64,000 bases of DNA from Tistrella mobilis KA081020-065 (GTDB lineage: Bacteria > Pseudomonadota > Alphaproteobacteria > Tistrellales > Tistrellaceae), in assembly GCF_000264455.2 (NCBI RefSeq), contig NC_017956.1:2834001-2898000 (forward strand), read 5' to 3'. The notes beneath the pieces were generated by a model that ran no database searches, was not told the origin of the DNA, and saw only the letters and a list, made by a program, of their open reading frames with translations. A program made the position numbers and the translations under genes. Numbering within the stretch: position 1 is the first letter of the stretch; each line of letters opens with the position of its first letter. Of this stretch, positions 48,852-58,128 are shown one piece after another.

Positions 48852-48909
48852 TTGCCGCATATGCGAAAGGTGTGCGACATCGCACGCCCGGTTGCGCAAC
48901 TTTGCGCAA
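48852..48909. promoter_or_regulatory. Array of four dyad elements upstream of pccB
   Basis: Within 58 bases lie TTGCCGCATATGCGAAA (core CGCATATGCG), GTGCGA-CA-TCGCAC, TTGCGCAA and a second TTGCGCAA. Their centres are about 18, 17 and 10 bases apart, and all share a TGCG half-element. A further TTTGGCAAA lies at 48840-48848. Short-chain fatty acyl-CoA regulators (PccR/MccR/RamB group) are known to bind TTTGCAAA-like boxes before such genes, and these resemble them. The regulator gene is not in the window. Confidence 0.5.
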
Positions 48910-48941
48910 CGGCCATCTGCAGCTGCGGAATTAGACCGACC

Positions 48942-49679
48942 CTACCCTGCGTTGAGCGCGTCGCGGATCCGTGCCAGATCATCCAGGTCGCGGCGGAGCA
49001 GCGCGAGGCGCTCGGCCTGCTCGGCATCCTCGCCCCAGCGGGCGATCTGGAAATGTTCGTCGGCGAAGGCGGCATCATATGCCGTCGCGGGATCGATTCC
49101 CGCCTCGGCCAGCGCCAGGCCGATCACCACCGATCCGGCGGTGGTCACCGCGCCATGCAGCACCGCCAGTCGCCAGGGGTCGGCGGCCTCGATCGCGCGC
49201 GTCAGCCTTTCCACCGTCGCGGGTGGCTGGTCCACGGCCAGAAGGCCGGTGGTGGTCACCAGATGGATATCGTAGCGGGTGCGGGCCCAGTCCACCAGGG
49301 GATCCCAGTGCCGGGCCTGAAGGGCCGCCAGTTCCTTCGGATTGTCGGCGCGATAGCACACCAGATCCGTACCGATATAGCCGGCAAGCTCGGCCGCGAT
49401 CTGCGCCCGGTGCGGCACCACCCGGTCGATCACCACATTGGCGAGCTTCGTCGCCGGCATGGTCTCGGGCGCGATATGGGTCTCCTGCGCCGCCCATTCA
49501 TCGGCAATCAGCTGGGCCAGCGCCCGGCCGGGCACCACCAGCGGTGCCTTGGCCGGGGTGCGCAGGCCGCGGCCGTCGAGCAGAACGGCCCAGCCGCCGC
49601 CCGCGGCCCCCTCCCCTGCCGATGGTGCGGCCTCGGCCGCCTTGTAGAAACGCTTGCGGCGCGTGACGGCGTCGCTCAT
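48942..49679 (-). CDS. ATP12 family F1-ATPase assembly chaperone
   Basis: This 245-residue protein is related to mitochondrial Atp12, which chaperones the F1 alpha subunit. Family features are the N-terminal KRFYKAAEA, WAVLLDGRGLRTPAKAPLVV, the AEWAAQ-like segment IADEWAAQETHIAPETMPAT, and CYRADNPKELAALQ. It is characteristic of alphaproteobacteria and mitochondria. The ATG at 49679 overlaps the upstream HAD-gene stop by four bases (ATGA). It is the last gene of a tightly coupled five-gene operon. Confidence 0.93.
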   Translation of the reverse strand: MSDAVTRRKRFYKAAEAAPSAGEGAAGGGWAVLLDGRGLRTPAKAPLVVPGRALAQLIADEWAAQETHIAPETMPATKLANVVIDRVVPHRAQIAAELAGYIGTDLVCYRADNPKELAALQARHWDPLVDWARTRYDIHLVTTTGLLAVDQPPATVERLTRAIEAADPWRLAVLHGAVTTAGSVVIGLALAEAGIDPATAYDAAFADEHFQIARWGEDAEQAERLALLRRDLDDLARIRDALNAG

Positions 49680-50392
49680 GCCCCGATCCTCCGTTCCGGC
49701 GCAAGCGGCGCCCCGATCAGGGTCGCGATCGCGGCATCCAGCTCGGCCGCCGCCGTCACCACCAGATCGGCCCCCGCATCCAGCAGGTCCTGATGGGCAT
49801 GGCAGCCCCAGGCCACCCCGATTGCCCTGGCACCCGCCGCCCGCGCCATTTCCATGTCGTAGCTGGTATCGCCGATCAGCACGCTGCGCGCCGGATCGGC
49901 CCCGGTTTCGTCCATCGCAGCCAGCATCATCGCCGGATGCGGCTTGCTCGGATGGGTGTCGGCGGTCTGTATGGTCACGAACAGCCGCTCGAAGCCGAAG
50001 CGGGCCACCGTGCGCTCCACGCCGCGGATCGATTTGCCGGTCGCCATGCCCAGCACATAGCCCGCCCCGTCGAGCCGCTTCAGCGCCGCCTCCACGCCAT
50101 CGAACAGCCGCTCGTCGCCCATCAGCCCGGCCGCCAGCCGGCGGCGATAGGCATCGCGATAGCCCCGGGCCAGATCATGGCAGGCAAGATCGTCCAGATG
50201 CGGCAGCAGCCGGCCGATCGCGATCGGCAGCGACAGGCCGATGATCTGCGCCACCTCGGCCGGTGTCGGGGCTGCAATGCCGGCGGCGAGGAAGCAATCC
50301 GCCATGGTGTCGGCGATATGCCCGGCGCTGTCGACCAGCGTGCCGTCGCAGTCGAACACCACCAGCCCGATCCCGTCCGCCGTCATCGTCAT
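49676..50392 (-). CDS. HAD superfamily phosphatase (phosphoglycolate phosphatase-like)
   Basis: This 238-residue HAD-IA hydrolase has motif I VVFDCDGTLVDS, motif II MATGKS, motif III lysine in HPSKPHPAM and motif IV VLIGDTSYDMEMARAAG. The alpha-helical cap lies between motifs I and II. It likely removes phosphate from a small metabolite, and phosphoglycolate is the best-known substrate of its relatives. The ATG is at 50392, with a second ATG at 50386. Both its ends overlap neighbours by ATGA. Confidence 0.9.
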   Translation of the reverse strand: MTMTADGIGLVVFDCDGTLVDSAGHIADTMADCFLAAGIAAPTPAEVAQIIGLSLPIAIGRLLPHLDDLACHDLARGYRDAYRRRLAAGLMGDERLFDGVEAALKRLDGAGYVLGMATGKSIRGVERTVARFGFERLFVTIQTADTHPSKPHPAMMLAAMDETGADPARSVLIGDTSYDMEMARAAGARAIGVAWGCHAHQDLLDAGADLVVTAAAELDAAIATLIGAPLAPERRIGA

Positions 50393-51369
50393 CCATCCAT
50401 CTCCGGATCAAAGCCCAGCCGGTCGAAACTCTGTGCCATATGGGGCGGAATGGCGGCGCGCACCGAAATCCGCCGCCCGTCCGGCCCGTCCAGGGTCAGG
50501 CGCCGTGCATGCAGATGCAGCCGCCGCGGCAACCCCTGCCCCCGCAGATCCACCGCCTGTCCGCCATATTTCAGGTCGCCCACGATCGGCGTGCCGATCG
50601 CCGCCAGATGGGCGCGGATCTGATGGGTGCGGCCGGTCAGCGGCTTCAGCGCCACCAGGGCGCAGGGTCCGCCCGCCGCCAGCACCTCGTATTCGGTGAC
50701 CGCCGTCTGGCCGTCGCCCTCGTCCACCGCCACCATGCGTTCGCCGCCGCGTTCCACCTGGCGCTTGGCCAGCGGCAGGTCGATCACGCCCCGCGCCGGC
50801 CGCGGCACGCCCAGCGTCACCGCCCAGTAGATCTTGGTGGTGGTGCGCTCGCGGAAGGCCCGGGTCGCCCAGGCGGCGGCGCGGGCATTGCGCGCCAGTG
50901 CCAGCACGCCCGAGGTGTCGCGATCCAGCCGGTGCACCAGCCGCGGCCGCTCGTCGTCCGGGTGGCGCTTCAGCGCATCCAGCATACCGTCCAGATGCCG
51001 GTCGGTGCCGCTGCCGCCCTGCACCGCCAGCCCCGAGGGCTTGTCGATCAGGATCAGGTCGGCGGTTTCCAGCAGCACCCGCCCGCGCAGGAAATCCGCC
51101 TCCTCGGCCGTGGTCTGGCGGGCCCCGACCCGGCCCTCGGCCTTTGCCTCCAGCATCGGCAGGGCCGGCGGCGGCAGGCGGACCACGGCACCGGCCGTCA
51201 GCCGCTGATCGGCCTTGGCGCGTTTGCCGTCCACCCGCACCTGGCCGGTGCGGGCCCAGCGCTGGGCCTCGCCGAAACTCAGCGCCGGCAGGTGTTTGCG
51301 CAGCCAGCGGTCCAGCCGCTGGCCGTCCTCGTCGGGCCCGACTTCCCTATGCAGCGGATCGACGCTCAT
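50389..51369 (-). CDS. RluA family 23S rRNA pseudouridine synthase (RluC/RluD-like)
   Basis: This 326-residue enzyme has an N-terminal S4 RNA-binding domain (RLDRWLRKHLPALSFGEAQR, VRVDGKRAKADQRLTAG). The synthase domain carries the catalytic Asp in LVHRLDRDTSGVLALA, with KPLTGRTHQIRAHLAAIG and GDLKYGG following. It modifies uridines in 23S rRNA. RluC is the closest standard label, but site specificity cannot be fixed. Its start overlaps the crcB stop and its stop overlaps the HAD start (ATGA both times). Confidence 0.93.
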   Translation of the reverse strand: MSVDPLHREVGPDEDGQRLDRWLRKHLPALSFGEAQRWARTGQVRVDGKRAKADQRLTAGAVVRLPPPALPMLEAKAEGRVGARQTTAEEADFLRGRVLLETADLILIDKPSGLAVQGGSGTDRHLDGMLDALKRHPDDERPRLVHRLDRDTSGVLALARNARAAAWATRAFRERTTTKIYWAVTLGVPRPARGVIDLPLAKRQVERGGERMVAVDEGDGQTAVTEYEVLAAGGPCALVALKPLTGRTHQIRAHLAAIGTPIVGDLKYGGQAVDLRGQGLPRRLHLHARRLTLDGPDGRRISVRAAIPPHMAQSFDRLGFDPEMDG

Positions 51370-51761
51370 CCGGCGATCATCCTGACGGTCGCAAGCCCGG
51401 CCAGCAGGGCAAGCGCGCCCGCCACCACCGATCCCAGCACGTAAAGCGCCGCGGCCATGGTTTCGCCGCGCTGCCAGAGCGAGACCGCATCCAGCGAGAA
51501 GGTCGAAAAGGTCGTGAACGCCCCCAGAAATCCGGTCGCGATCAGGGTGCGGGCATGGGGGAACATCGGCAGGCCATGGGCGGCGGCGCCGGCGATCGCG
51601 CCCATCAGGAACGAGCCCAGGATGTTCACGATCACCGTGCCCCAGGGGAAGCCCAGGCCGAAGGCCGCCGCACTCCAGGTGTTGACGCCGTGACGGGCCA
51701 GCGCGCCCGCGGCCCCGCCGATGGCGATCACCGCCAGCGTCGCCGGTGCGAATGCGGTCAT
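51366..51761 (-). CDS. crcB: Fluoride ion channel CrcB/Fluc
   Basis: This is a 131-residue, four-helix channel that exports fluoride as an antiparallel dimer. The family motifs GAAGALARHGVNTW, WGTVIVNILGSFLMG and ATGFLGAFTTFSTFSLDAV contain the pore Asn and Phe residues. The ATG at 51761 overlaps the rarA stop. No fluoride riboswitch is visible because the gene is internal to an operon. Confidence 0.95.
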   Translation of the reverse strand: MTAFAPATLAVIAIGGAAGALARHGVNTWSAAAFGLGFPWGTVIVNILGSFLMGAIAGAAAHGLPMFPHARTLIATGFLGAFTTFSTFSLDAVSLWQRGETMAAALYVLGSVVAGALALLAGLATVRMIAG

Positions 51762-53095
51762 GCCTCTCCCTCTTCGTCCCTGGATCTGCGGGCGGCGGCC
51801 CGCATCTCCGCCTGGCGCTCGGCTCTCAGCTTCGACCAATATTCCAGCCGCTTGGCGATGTCACGCTCGAACCCCCGCGGCCGGGGCTCATAGATCACCC
51901 GCGCGCCCATGCCCTCGGGCCAGTAGTCGCGGCCTGAAAACGCGTCCGGCGCGTCATGGTCGTAGTCATAGCCATGGCCATAGCCCAGCTGCTTCATCAG
52001 TTTGGTCGGCGCGTTCAGGATGTGCATCGGCGGCATCAGCGAACCGGTTTCCTTGGCCAGCCGGCGCGCGGTCTTGTAGGCCATATAGACCCCGTTCGAC
52101 TTGGGCGCGGTCGCAAGATAGACGACCGCCTGGGCAATGGCGAGTTCGCCCTCGGGGCTGCCCAGGGTCTCGTAGGCGCGCTGGGCCGCCAGCGCCTGTT
52201 CCACCGCGCGCGGATCGGCCATGCCGATATCCTCGACCGCGAAGCGGATCAGCCGGCGGACGACATAGAGCGGATCCTCGCCGCCATCCAGCATGCGCGC
52301 GAACCAGTAGAGCGCCGCATCGACATCCGATCCGCGCAGCGATTTGTGCAGCGCGCTGATCAGGTTGTAATGGCCTTCCTGCGCCTTGTCGTAGAGCGGC
52401 AGCCGGCGCTGCAGCAGCTGGCCCAGCCGCACCGTATCCAGCCGCTCGCCCTCGGGCAGGGCATAGAGCGTGTCGGCCAGGTTCAGCAGAAAGCGGCCGT
52501 CGCCGTCGGCCATGCCGACCAGCACGGCCCGGGCCTCGTCGTCCACCGGCAGCGGCCGGCCTTCCGCCGCCTCGGCGCGGATCAGAAGCTCGCCCAGCGC
52601 CGCCTCGTCCAGCCGCCGCAGCACCAGAACCTGGGTGCGCGACAACAGCGCGCCGTTCAGTTCGAAAGACGGGTTCTCGGTCGTAGCACCGATCAGCGTG
52701 ACCGTCCCATCCTCCACATAGGGCAGGAAACTGTCCTGCTGGGCGCGGTTGAAGCGGTGGATCTCGTCGACGAACAGCAGGGTCTGGCGGCCGGTATCGC
52801 GCAGCGCCGCCGCCTCGGCAAAGGCCTTGCGCAGATCGGCGACGGTCGAGAACACGGCCGAAAGTGCCGCGAAGCGCATGCCGGTCGCCTCGGCCAGCAG
52901 CCGCGCCAGCGTGGTCTTGCCGGTGCCCGGCGGCCCCCACAGGATCAGCGAGGCCAGCCGCTTCGCCTGGACCATCCGGGTCACCGGCCCGTCGGGGCCG
53001 AACAGATGGTCCTGGCCAACGATCTCGCCGATCCGGCCCGGACGGAGCCGGTCGGCAAGCGGACGTGGGGCGGCGGCATCGAACAGCGTGGCCAT
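51758..53095 (-). CDS. rarA: Replication-associated recombination protein RarA (MgsA)
   Basis: This 445-residue AAA+ ATPase acts at stalled replication forks. Walker A is GPPGTGKTTLARLLAE, Walker B LLFVDEIHRFNRAQQD and sensor 1 IGATTENPSF. The C-terminal tetramerisation region has NLISALHKSLRGSDVDAALY and YMAYKTARRLA. The ATG is at 53095. It is the first gene of the five-gene chain and ends with ATGA onto crcB. A Do-type protease gene lies upstream on the same strand, 60 bases away. Confidence 0.96.
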   Translation of the reverse strand: MATLFDAAAPRPLADRLRPGRIGEIVGQDHLFGPDGPVTRMVQAKRLASLILWGPPGTGKTTLARLLAEATGMRFAALSAVFSTVADLRKAFAEAAALRDTGRQTLLFVDEIHRFNRAQQDSFLPYVEDGTVTLIGATTENPSFELNGALLSRTQVLVLRRLDEAALGELLIRAEAAEGRPLPVDDEARAVLVGMADGDGRFLLNLADTLYALPEGERLDTVRLGQLLQRRLPLYDKAQEGHYNLISALHKSLRGSDVDAALYWFARMLDGGEDPLYVVRRLIRFAVEDIGMADPRAVEQALAAQRAYETLGSPEGELAIAQAVVYLATAPKSNGVYMAYKTARRLAKETGSLMPPMHILNAPTKLMKQLGYGHGYDYDHDAPDAFSGRDYWPEGMGARVIYEPRPRGFERDIAKRLEYWSKLRAERQAEMRAAARRSRDEEGEA

Positions 53096-53155
53096 GGGGG
53101 TCGGGCGGGCTCCGGGGGGCTGACGTAAGGGCAGAGAGCGCGGGAGGGCCCGCGA

Positions 53156-54637
53156 TCAGCCCATCAGATCCAAGGTGAGTTCGCGGCCCTCGCGGCGCAA
53201 GGTCAGCTGCCAGCGGCGCTGGCCCTGCATCTGCTTCAGGGTCGTCTCGACATCGGCGGTACGCGACAGGCGCTTGCCGTTCACCGCCAGCACCATGTCG
53301 CCGGGCTTGAGGCCGATCGAGGCCGCGGCGGAATTGCGGGTGATGTCGACCACGATCACCCCTTCCTCGAAGCCGTCGATCCCCAGCTCCTCGGCCAGGG
53401 CGGGCGAGAGATTGGCGATCCGCGCGCCGGCAAGCGGGTTGCTGCCGGTGATCTCGCGCTCGTCGCGGGCCACCGTCTCGGGTGCGGCGACCAGCGGCAG
53501 CGACACGGTCTGCCGGCGGCCCTCGCGCCAGATGGTGACCGCGGTCTCGCCGCCGATCCCGGCGGCCGCCAGACGGAAGCGCAGTGCCCGCGGGTCGTCG
53601 ACCGGCTTGCCGCCGATCTCCAGGATCACGTCACCCCGCTTCAGCACACCCTTGGCGGGACCTTCGGGATGTACGTCGCTCACCAGCACGCCGGTGGGCC
53701 GCGGCATGCCCAGGCTTTCGGCGATCTCCTGCGTCACCGGCTGGCCGCGGGCGCCGAGCCAGGCGCGCGCCACCGGCCGGCCCTCGATCGCCGCCTGCAC
53801 CACCGTTTTCACCAGGGTGGCGGGGATCGCAAAGCCGATGCCGTTGGAGCCGCCGGAGCGGCTGAAGATCGCGGTGTTCACGCCGATCAGCTCGCCGTTC
53901 ACCGTCACCAGTGCGCCGCCCGAATTGCCGGGGTTGATCGCCGCATCGGTCTGGATGAAGGACTGGAAGTCCGAGACCCCGACCATGGTGCGGGCAAGCG
54001 CCGAGACGATGCCGCTGGTCACCGTCTGCCCCACCCCGAAGGGATTTCCGATCGCCAGCACCAGATCGCCGACCTCGATCGAGTCGCTGTCGCCGAAGCT
54101 CAGCGCCGGCAGGGTCTGGCCCTCGGTGTCGATCTTCAGCACCGCCAGATCGGTCTGCGGGTCCAGCCGCACCACCTCGGCCGCGAATTCGCGGCGGTCG
54201 TTCAGCACCACGGTGATCTGGTCGGCGCCGTCGATCACATGGTTGTTGGTGACGATATAGCCGCGGCCGTCGACGATGACGCCCGATCCGAGCGCGTTCT
54301 GCACCCGCTCCGACGGCTTGCCGATGCCCATCCGGTCGCCGAAGAAGCGGCGGAAGAACGGGTCGTCGAAGAACGGAGAGCGCTGCTGCACCACCACCGT
54401 GCGGCGGGTGTAGATGTTCACCACCGCCGGCGCCGCCTGACGCACCACGGGCGCGAAGGACAGCTGCATTTCGCTCCGGCTTTCCGGCACCCGCCGTTCG
54501 GCATCGGCCGCCACCGCCGGCGGCACCTGCAATGCCGCCAGGGCCAGCACCAGCGCCAGCATCCTCGACCGCAGGCCGCCGCGGATCGCCGCGGCCAGGT
54601 CTGCATCCCGTTCAGGCAGTCGGTTCATCACTCTCAT
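53156..54637 (-). CDS. Do/DegP-type periplasmic serine protease
   Basis: This is a 493-residue HtrA-family protease. The signal sequence is near residues 20-45 (MLALVLALAALQVPPAVAAD). The catalytic triad is His in GYIVTNNHVIDGAD, Asp in DPQTDLAVLKID and Ser in INPGNSGGALV. Two PDZ domains follow (about 275-370 and 395-490, with GVLVSDVHPEGPAKGVLKRG and AASIGLKPGDMVLAVNGK). It degrades or refolds periplasmic proteins. The ATG at 54637 is favoured, with an ATG three codons later as an alternative. It follows the ribosomal block after a hairpin. Confidence 0.94.
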   Translation of the reverse strand: MRVMNRLPERDADLAAAIRGGLRSRMLALVLALAALQVPPAVAADAERRVPESRSEMQLSFAPVVRQAAPAVVNIYTRRTVVVQQRSPFFDDPFFRRFFGDRMGIGKPSERVQNALGSGVIVDGRGYIVTNNHVIDGADQITVVLNDRREFAAEVVRLDPQTDLAVLKIDTEGQTLPALSFGDSDSIEVGDLVLAIGNPFGVGQTVTSGIVSALARTMVGVSDFQSFIQTDAAINPGNSGGALVTVNGELIGVNTAIFSRSGGSNGIGFAIPATLVKTVVQAAIEGRPVARAWLGARGQPVTQEIAESLGMPRPTGVLVSDVHPEGPAKGVLKRGDVILEIGGKPVDDPRALRFRLAAAGIGGETAVTIWREGRRQTVSLPLVAAPETVARDEREITGSNPLAGARIANLSPALAEELGIDGFEEGVIVVDITRNSAAASIGLKPGDMVLAVNGKRLSRTADVETTLKQMQGQRRWQLTLRREGRELTLDLMG

Positions 54638-54727
54638 TCCCGCCCGGTTGTCTCGTCCAGGTCCGACAGCATAGTCCCCGCCGCCCGGACCACAAGTGAC
54701 CAGAGCCACGCACGCGCCCCGAACGCA

Positions 54728-54763
54728 GAACGGGCGGTGCGCCTTGCGGCACACCGCCCGTTC
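54728..54763 (-). terminator. Hairpin after rplQ
   Basis: GAACGGGCGGTG (54728-54739) and CACCGCCCGTTC (54752-54763) form a 12-base perfect stem around a 12-base loop, 45 bases past the rplQ stop. There is no proper T-run, so termination strength is uncertain. It is the natural end of the alpha operon. Confidence 0.65.
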
Positions 54764-54807
54764 CCAAGGGTCCCGTCGCGATGCCGATACCGGCACCGCC
54801 GCCCGGA

Positions 54808-55227
54808 TCAATCCTCGGCGCCGTCCTCGGCAACCTGCTTCGGGCCCGAATCCTGGCCCTTGGCGGCAAGGTTGCGGTCGACCAGCTCGATGATCGCCAT
54901 CGGGGCCGCATCGCCATAGCGGAAGCCGGCCTTCAGCACGCGGGTATAACCGCCAGCGCGGGCCTGGTAGCGCTCGGCCAGCTCGCCGAACAGCTTCTGC
55001 ACGATCACGCCGTCGGGCAGGCGCGAGGCGGCCTGACGGCGGGCGTGGAGGTCGCCGCGCTTGCCGAGGGTGATCAGGCGCTCCACCACCGGGCGCAGTT
55101 CCTTCGCCTTCGGCAGCGTGGTCTTGATCTGCTCGTGCTTCAGCAGCGCGACCGCCATGTTGGCGAGCATCGCCTTGCGGTGGGCGGTGGTGCGGTTCAG
55201 CTTGCGCTGGTTCATGCCATGACGCAT
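54808..55227 (-). CDS. rplQ: Ribosomal protein L17
   Basis: This 139-residue 50S protein begins [20 protein letters not shown] and contains [20 protein letters not shown], both diagnostic for L17. It has an acidic C-terminal tail (QVAEDGAED) beyond the E. coli length. The ATG at 55227 is preceded by AGGAG. It is the last gene of the alpha operon, 157 bases after rpoA. The spacer has a small hairpin GGCCCGG-TCT-CCGGGCC at 55282-55298. Confidence 0.98.
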   Translation of the reverse strand: MRHGMNQRKLNRTTAHRKAMLANMAVALLKHEQIKTTLPKAKELRPVVERLITLGKRGDLHARRQAASRLPDGVIVQKLFGELAERYQARAGGYTRVLKAGFRYGDAAPMAIIELVDRNLAAKGQDSGPKQVAEDGAED

Positions 55228-55384
55228 GAGGGGAACTCCTGCCTTGGCATCATCCGCATGCGGGGGCCATCCGCGGTGCGGGGCCCGGTCTCCGGGCCTT
55301 GATGCTGTTCTGACGGGGCGGACGTGCGCAGGCACTACCCGCCCCCTGGGATGTCGTCCGGTGCCGCGAGGCGCCCGAAGAGGC

Positions 55385-56401
55385 TCAGTACGGCTCTTCG
55401 AGCTTCTTCGCCAGCTCTTCGATGTTCTCCGGTGGCCAGTTGCTGATCTGCATGCCGAGCTTCAGACCCATGGAGGACAGAACCTCCTTGATCTCGTTCA
55501 GCGACTTGCGACCAAAATTCGGCGTCCGGAGCATCTCGGCCTCGGTCTTCTGGACCAGGTCGCCGATGTAGACGATGTTGTCGTTCTTCAGGCAATTCGC
55601 CGAACGCACCGACAGCTCCAGTTCCTCGACCTTGCGGAGGAGGTTGGGGTTGAACGGCAGCTCGTCCTGCTCCTCGCGCTCCGTCGGCATTTCCGGCTCT
55701 TCGAAGTTGATGAAGAGCTGGAACTGGTCCTGCAGGATGCGCGCGGCCAGCGCGATCGAGTCTTCCGGCGTGATGGCGCCGTTGGTCTCGACATAGAGCG
55801 AGAGACGGTCATAGTCGGTGTACGAACCGACGCGGCTGTTCTCGACCTTGTACGAGACCTTCTTGATCGGGCTGAACAGGGCATCGACCGGGATCAGGCC
55901 GATCGGCGCGTCCTCGGGCCGGTTGGCCGAGGCCGGGACATAGCCCTTACCCGTGTTGACGACGAATTCCATGTTCAGCACCGCGCCCTCGTCGAGGGTG
56001 CAGAGCACCAGATCCGGATCCAGGATCCCGATATCGGGCCCGGTCTGGATCATCGACGCCTTCACCTCGCAGGGGCCGGTCGCCTTCAGCGTCATCCGCT
56101 TCGGGCCGTCGGCATGCATGGTCAGCGACATGGTCTTCACGTTCAGCACGATGTCGGTCACGTCCTCGCGCACGCCGGGGACGGACGAGAACTCGTGCAG
56201 AACGCCGTCGATCTTGATGGCGGTCACAGCGGCGCCCTGGAGCGACGACAGCAGCACCCGGCGGAGGGCATTGCCGAGCGTCATGCCGAAGCCGCGCTCA
56301 AGCGGCTCGGCAACCACGGTCGCCTGACGGGCCGGATTGGCGCCGGGCTCGATTTCGAGCTTGTTCGGCTTAATCAGGTCCTGCCAATTCTTATGGATCA
56401 C
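55385..56401 (-). CDS. rpoA: RNA polymerase alpha subunit
   Basis: This 338-residue subunit has an N-terminal assembly domain ([34 protein letters not shown]) and the C-terminal promoter-contact domain ([20 protein letters not shown], then [18 protein letters not shown]). It starts with GTG at 56401 (reading [18 protein letters not shown]), with GAGAGG nine bases upstream. The length is normal. It lies 198 bases after rpsK, an unusually long spacer for this operon. Confidence 0.98.
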   Translation of the reverse strand: MIHKNWQDLIKPNKLEIEPGANPARQATVVAEPLERGFGMTLGNALRRVLLSSLQGAAVTAIKIDGVLHEFSSVPGVREDVTDIVLNVKTMSLTMHADGPKRMTLKATGPCEVKASMIQTGPDIGILDPDLVLCTLDEGAVLNMEFVVNTGKGYVPASANRPEDAPIGLIPVDALFSPIKKVSYKVENSRVGSYTDYDRLSLYVETNGAITPEDSIALAARILQDQFQLFINFEEPEMPTEREEQDELPFNPNLLRKVEELELSVRSANCLKNDNIVYIGDLVQKTEAEMLRTPNFGRKSLNEIKEVLSSMGLKLGMQISNWPPENIEELAKKLEEPY

Positions 56402-56599
56402 GTGAACGACCTCTCGTTGCTCGCGCCGCAAGTGGTGGATGCCGGTCGTTGCGGGGATCCGGCGTTGCGGTGATACGGCGGGCATATGGCACCCGCCGTG
56501 CCGGTGACGCGGAACCAGACAGGCTTACGCCGGCCGGTGCGCGCCCCGCTCATCGGGGCTGGCGCGTCCGACCGGCGGGGGCGCGTGCGGTCCTGGACG

Positions 56600-56992
<393 letters not shown>

Positions 56993-57001
56993 GGTGCGTC
57001 C

Positions 57002-57370
57002 TTACTTCTTCTTGCCCGCAATCGGCTTCGCCGGGCCCTTGCGGGTCCGCGCGTTGGTGTGGGTGCGCTGGCCGCGCACCGGCAGGCCGCGACGATGGCG
57101 CAGGCCGCGATAGCAGCCGAGGTCCATCAGGCGCTTGATGTTCATCGCGACTTCGCGGCGGAGGTCACCCTCGACCGTATAGTCGCTGTCGATCACTTCA
57201 CGGATGCGGATAACATCGGCATCCGACAGCTCGTTCACACGCCGCTCGGCGGGGATACCGACCTTGCCGCAGATCTCCTGCGACTTCGCCCGGCCGATGC
57301 CGTGAATGTAGGTCAGCGCGATCTCGACTCGCTTCGCGGTCGGGATATTCACACCTGCAATACGCGCCAC
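57002..57370 (-). CDS. rpsM: Ribosomal protein S13
   Basis: This 122-residue 30S head protein starts with GTG at 57370 ([19 protein letters not shown]). It contains [20 protein letters not shown] and [13 protein letters not shown], and ends in the basic tail AGKKK. It is the first gene of the alpha operon here and is preceded by its own near-consensus promoter, 60 bases from the predicted start point. Confidence 0.98.
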   Translation of the reverse strand: MARIAGVNIPTAKRVEIALTYIHGIGRAKSQEICGKVGIPAERRVNELSDADVIRIREVIDSDYTVEGDLRREVAMNIKRLMDLGCYRGLRHRRGLPVRGQRTHTNARTRKGPAKPIAGKKK

Positions 57371-57436
57371 GCTTGATTCTCCTTCGTCGACCGACGGTCT
57401 GCGCCCGCACGCGCCCACTCGGCGCGGAGGGGCGCG

Positions 57437-57464
57437 ATTATAGGATGACCGTCGCTCAAGTCAA
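57437..57464 (-). promoter_or_regulatory. Near-consensus sigma70 promoter for rpsM-rpsK-rpoA-rplQ
   Basis: On the minus strand TTGACT (57459-57464), a 16-base spacer and TATAAT (57437-57442) lie between adk and rpsM. It is the best-looking promoter in the window. It would give the alpha operon independent expression with a leader of about 60 bases. Confidence 0.8.
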
Positions 57465-57474
57465 CACTCAGATG

Positions 57475-58128
57475 TCAGGATCCGGCGTCCAAAATGGCCT
57501 TCAGCGCCCGGGTCACATCATCGATGTCTGCCATGCCGTCCACCGTCCGCAGCAGCCCCTTCGCTTCGTAATAGGGCAGCAGCGGTGCGGTCTGGGCGTG
57601 ATACGCCTCGAGCCGGCTCTTCACCGTCTCGGCATTGTCGTCCTTACGGCGGGTGAACTCGGTCGACCCGCACACGTCGCAGACGCCCTCGATCTTGGGC
57701 TTCTGGAAGGTGTCGTGATAGCCGGCACCGCATTTGGCGCAGGCGAAACGGCCGGTGATGCGCTCGACCAGCGCACCGTCGTCGACCTTCATCTCGATCA
57801 CGTGATCGAGCTTCAGGCCCTGAGAGGCGAGCATCCCGTCCAGCGCCTCGGCCTGGGCCACGGTGCGCGGGAAACCGTCGAGGATGAAGCCGTTGCTGCA
57901 ATCGTCCTGGCCGATGCGGCCGGCGATCATGTCGATGATCGCCTGGTCCGGCACCAGTTGGCCGGCATCCATGATCGCCTTCACGCGGTTGCCGAGCGCG
58001 CTGCCCGACTTCACTTCGGCGCGGAGCATGTCGCCGGTGGACAGCTGCACGATGCCGTAGGCGTCGACCAGACGCTGCGACTGGGTGCCCTTGCCGGCAC
58101 CGGGAGGTCCGAGGAGGATCAGGATCAC
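57475..58128 (-). CDS. adk: Adenylate kinase
   Basis: This 217-residue long-form enzyme equilibrates ATP, ADP and AMP. It has P-loop LLGPPGAGKGTQS, AMP-site DGFPRTVAQAEAL, and a zinc-binding LID with two CXXC pairs (CAKCGAGYHD, CDVCGS). It starts with GTG at 58128, overlapping the secY stop by four bases (GTGA). The zinc LID distinguishes it from E. coli Adk, which lacks the cysteines. Confidence 0.97.
   Translation of the reverse strand: MILILLGPPGAGKGTQSQRLVDAYGIVQLSTGDMLRAEVKSGSALGNRVKAIMDAGQLVPDQAIIDMIAGRIGQDDCSNGFILDGFPRTVAQAEALDGMLASQGLKLDHVIEMKVDDGALVERITGRFACAKCGAGYHDTFQKPKIEGVCDVCGSTEFTRRKDDNAETVKSRLEAYHAQTAPLLPYYEAKGLLRTVDGMADIDDVTRALKAILDAGS

Noticed and set aside
51366-51761. Search for a fluoride riboswitch before crcB.
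   Set aside because: The upstream sequence is the coding region of rarA with an ATGA overlap, leaving no leader for a riboswitch.
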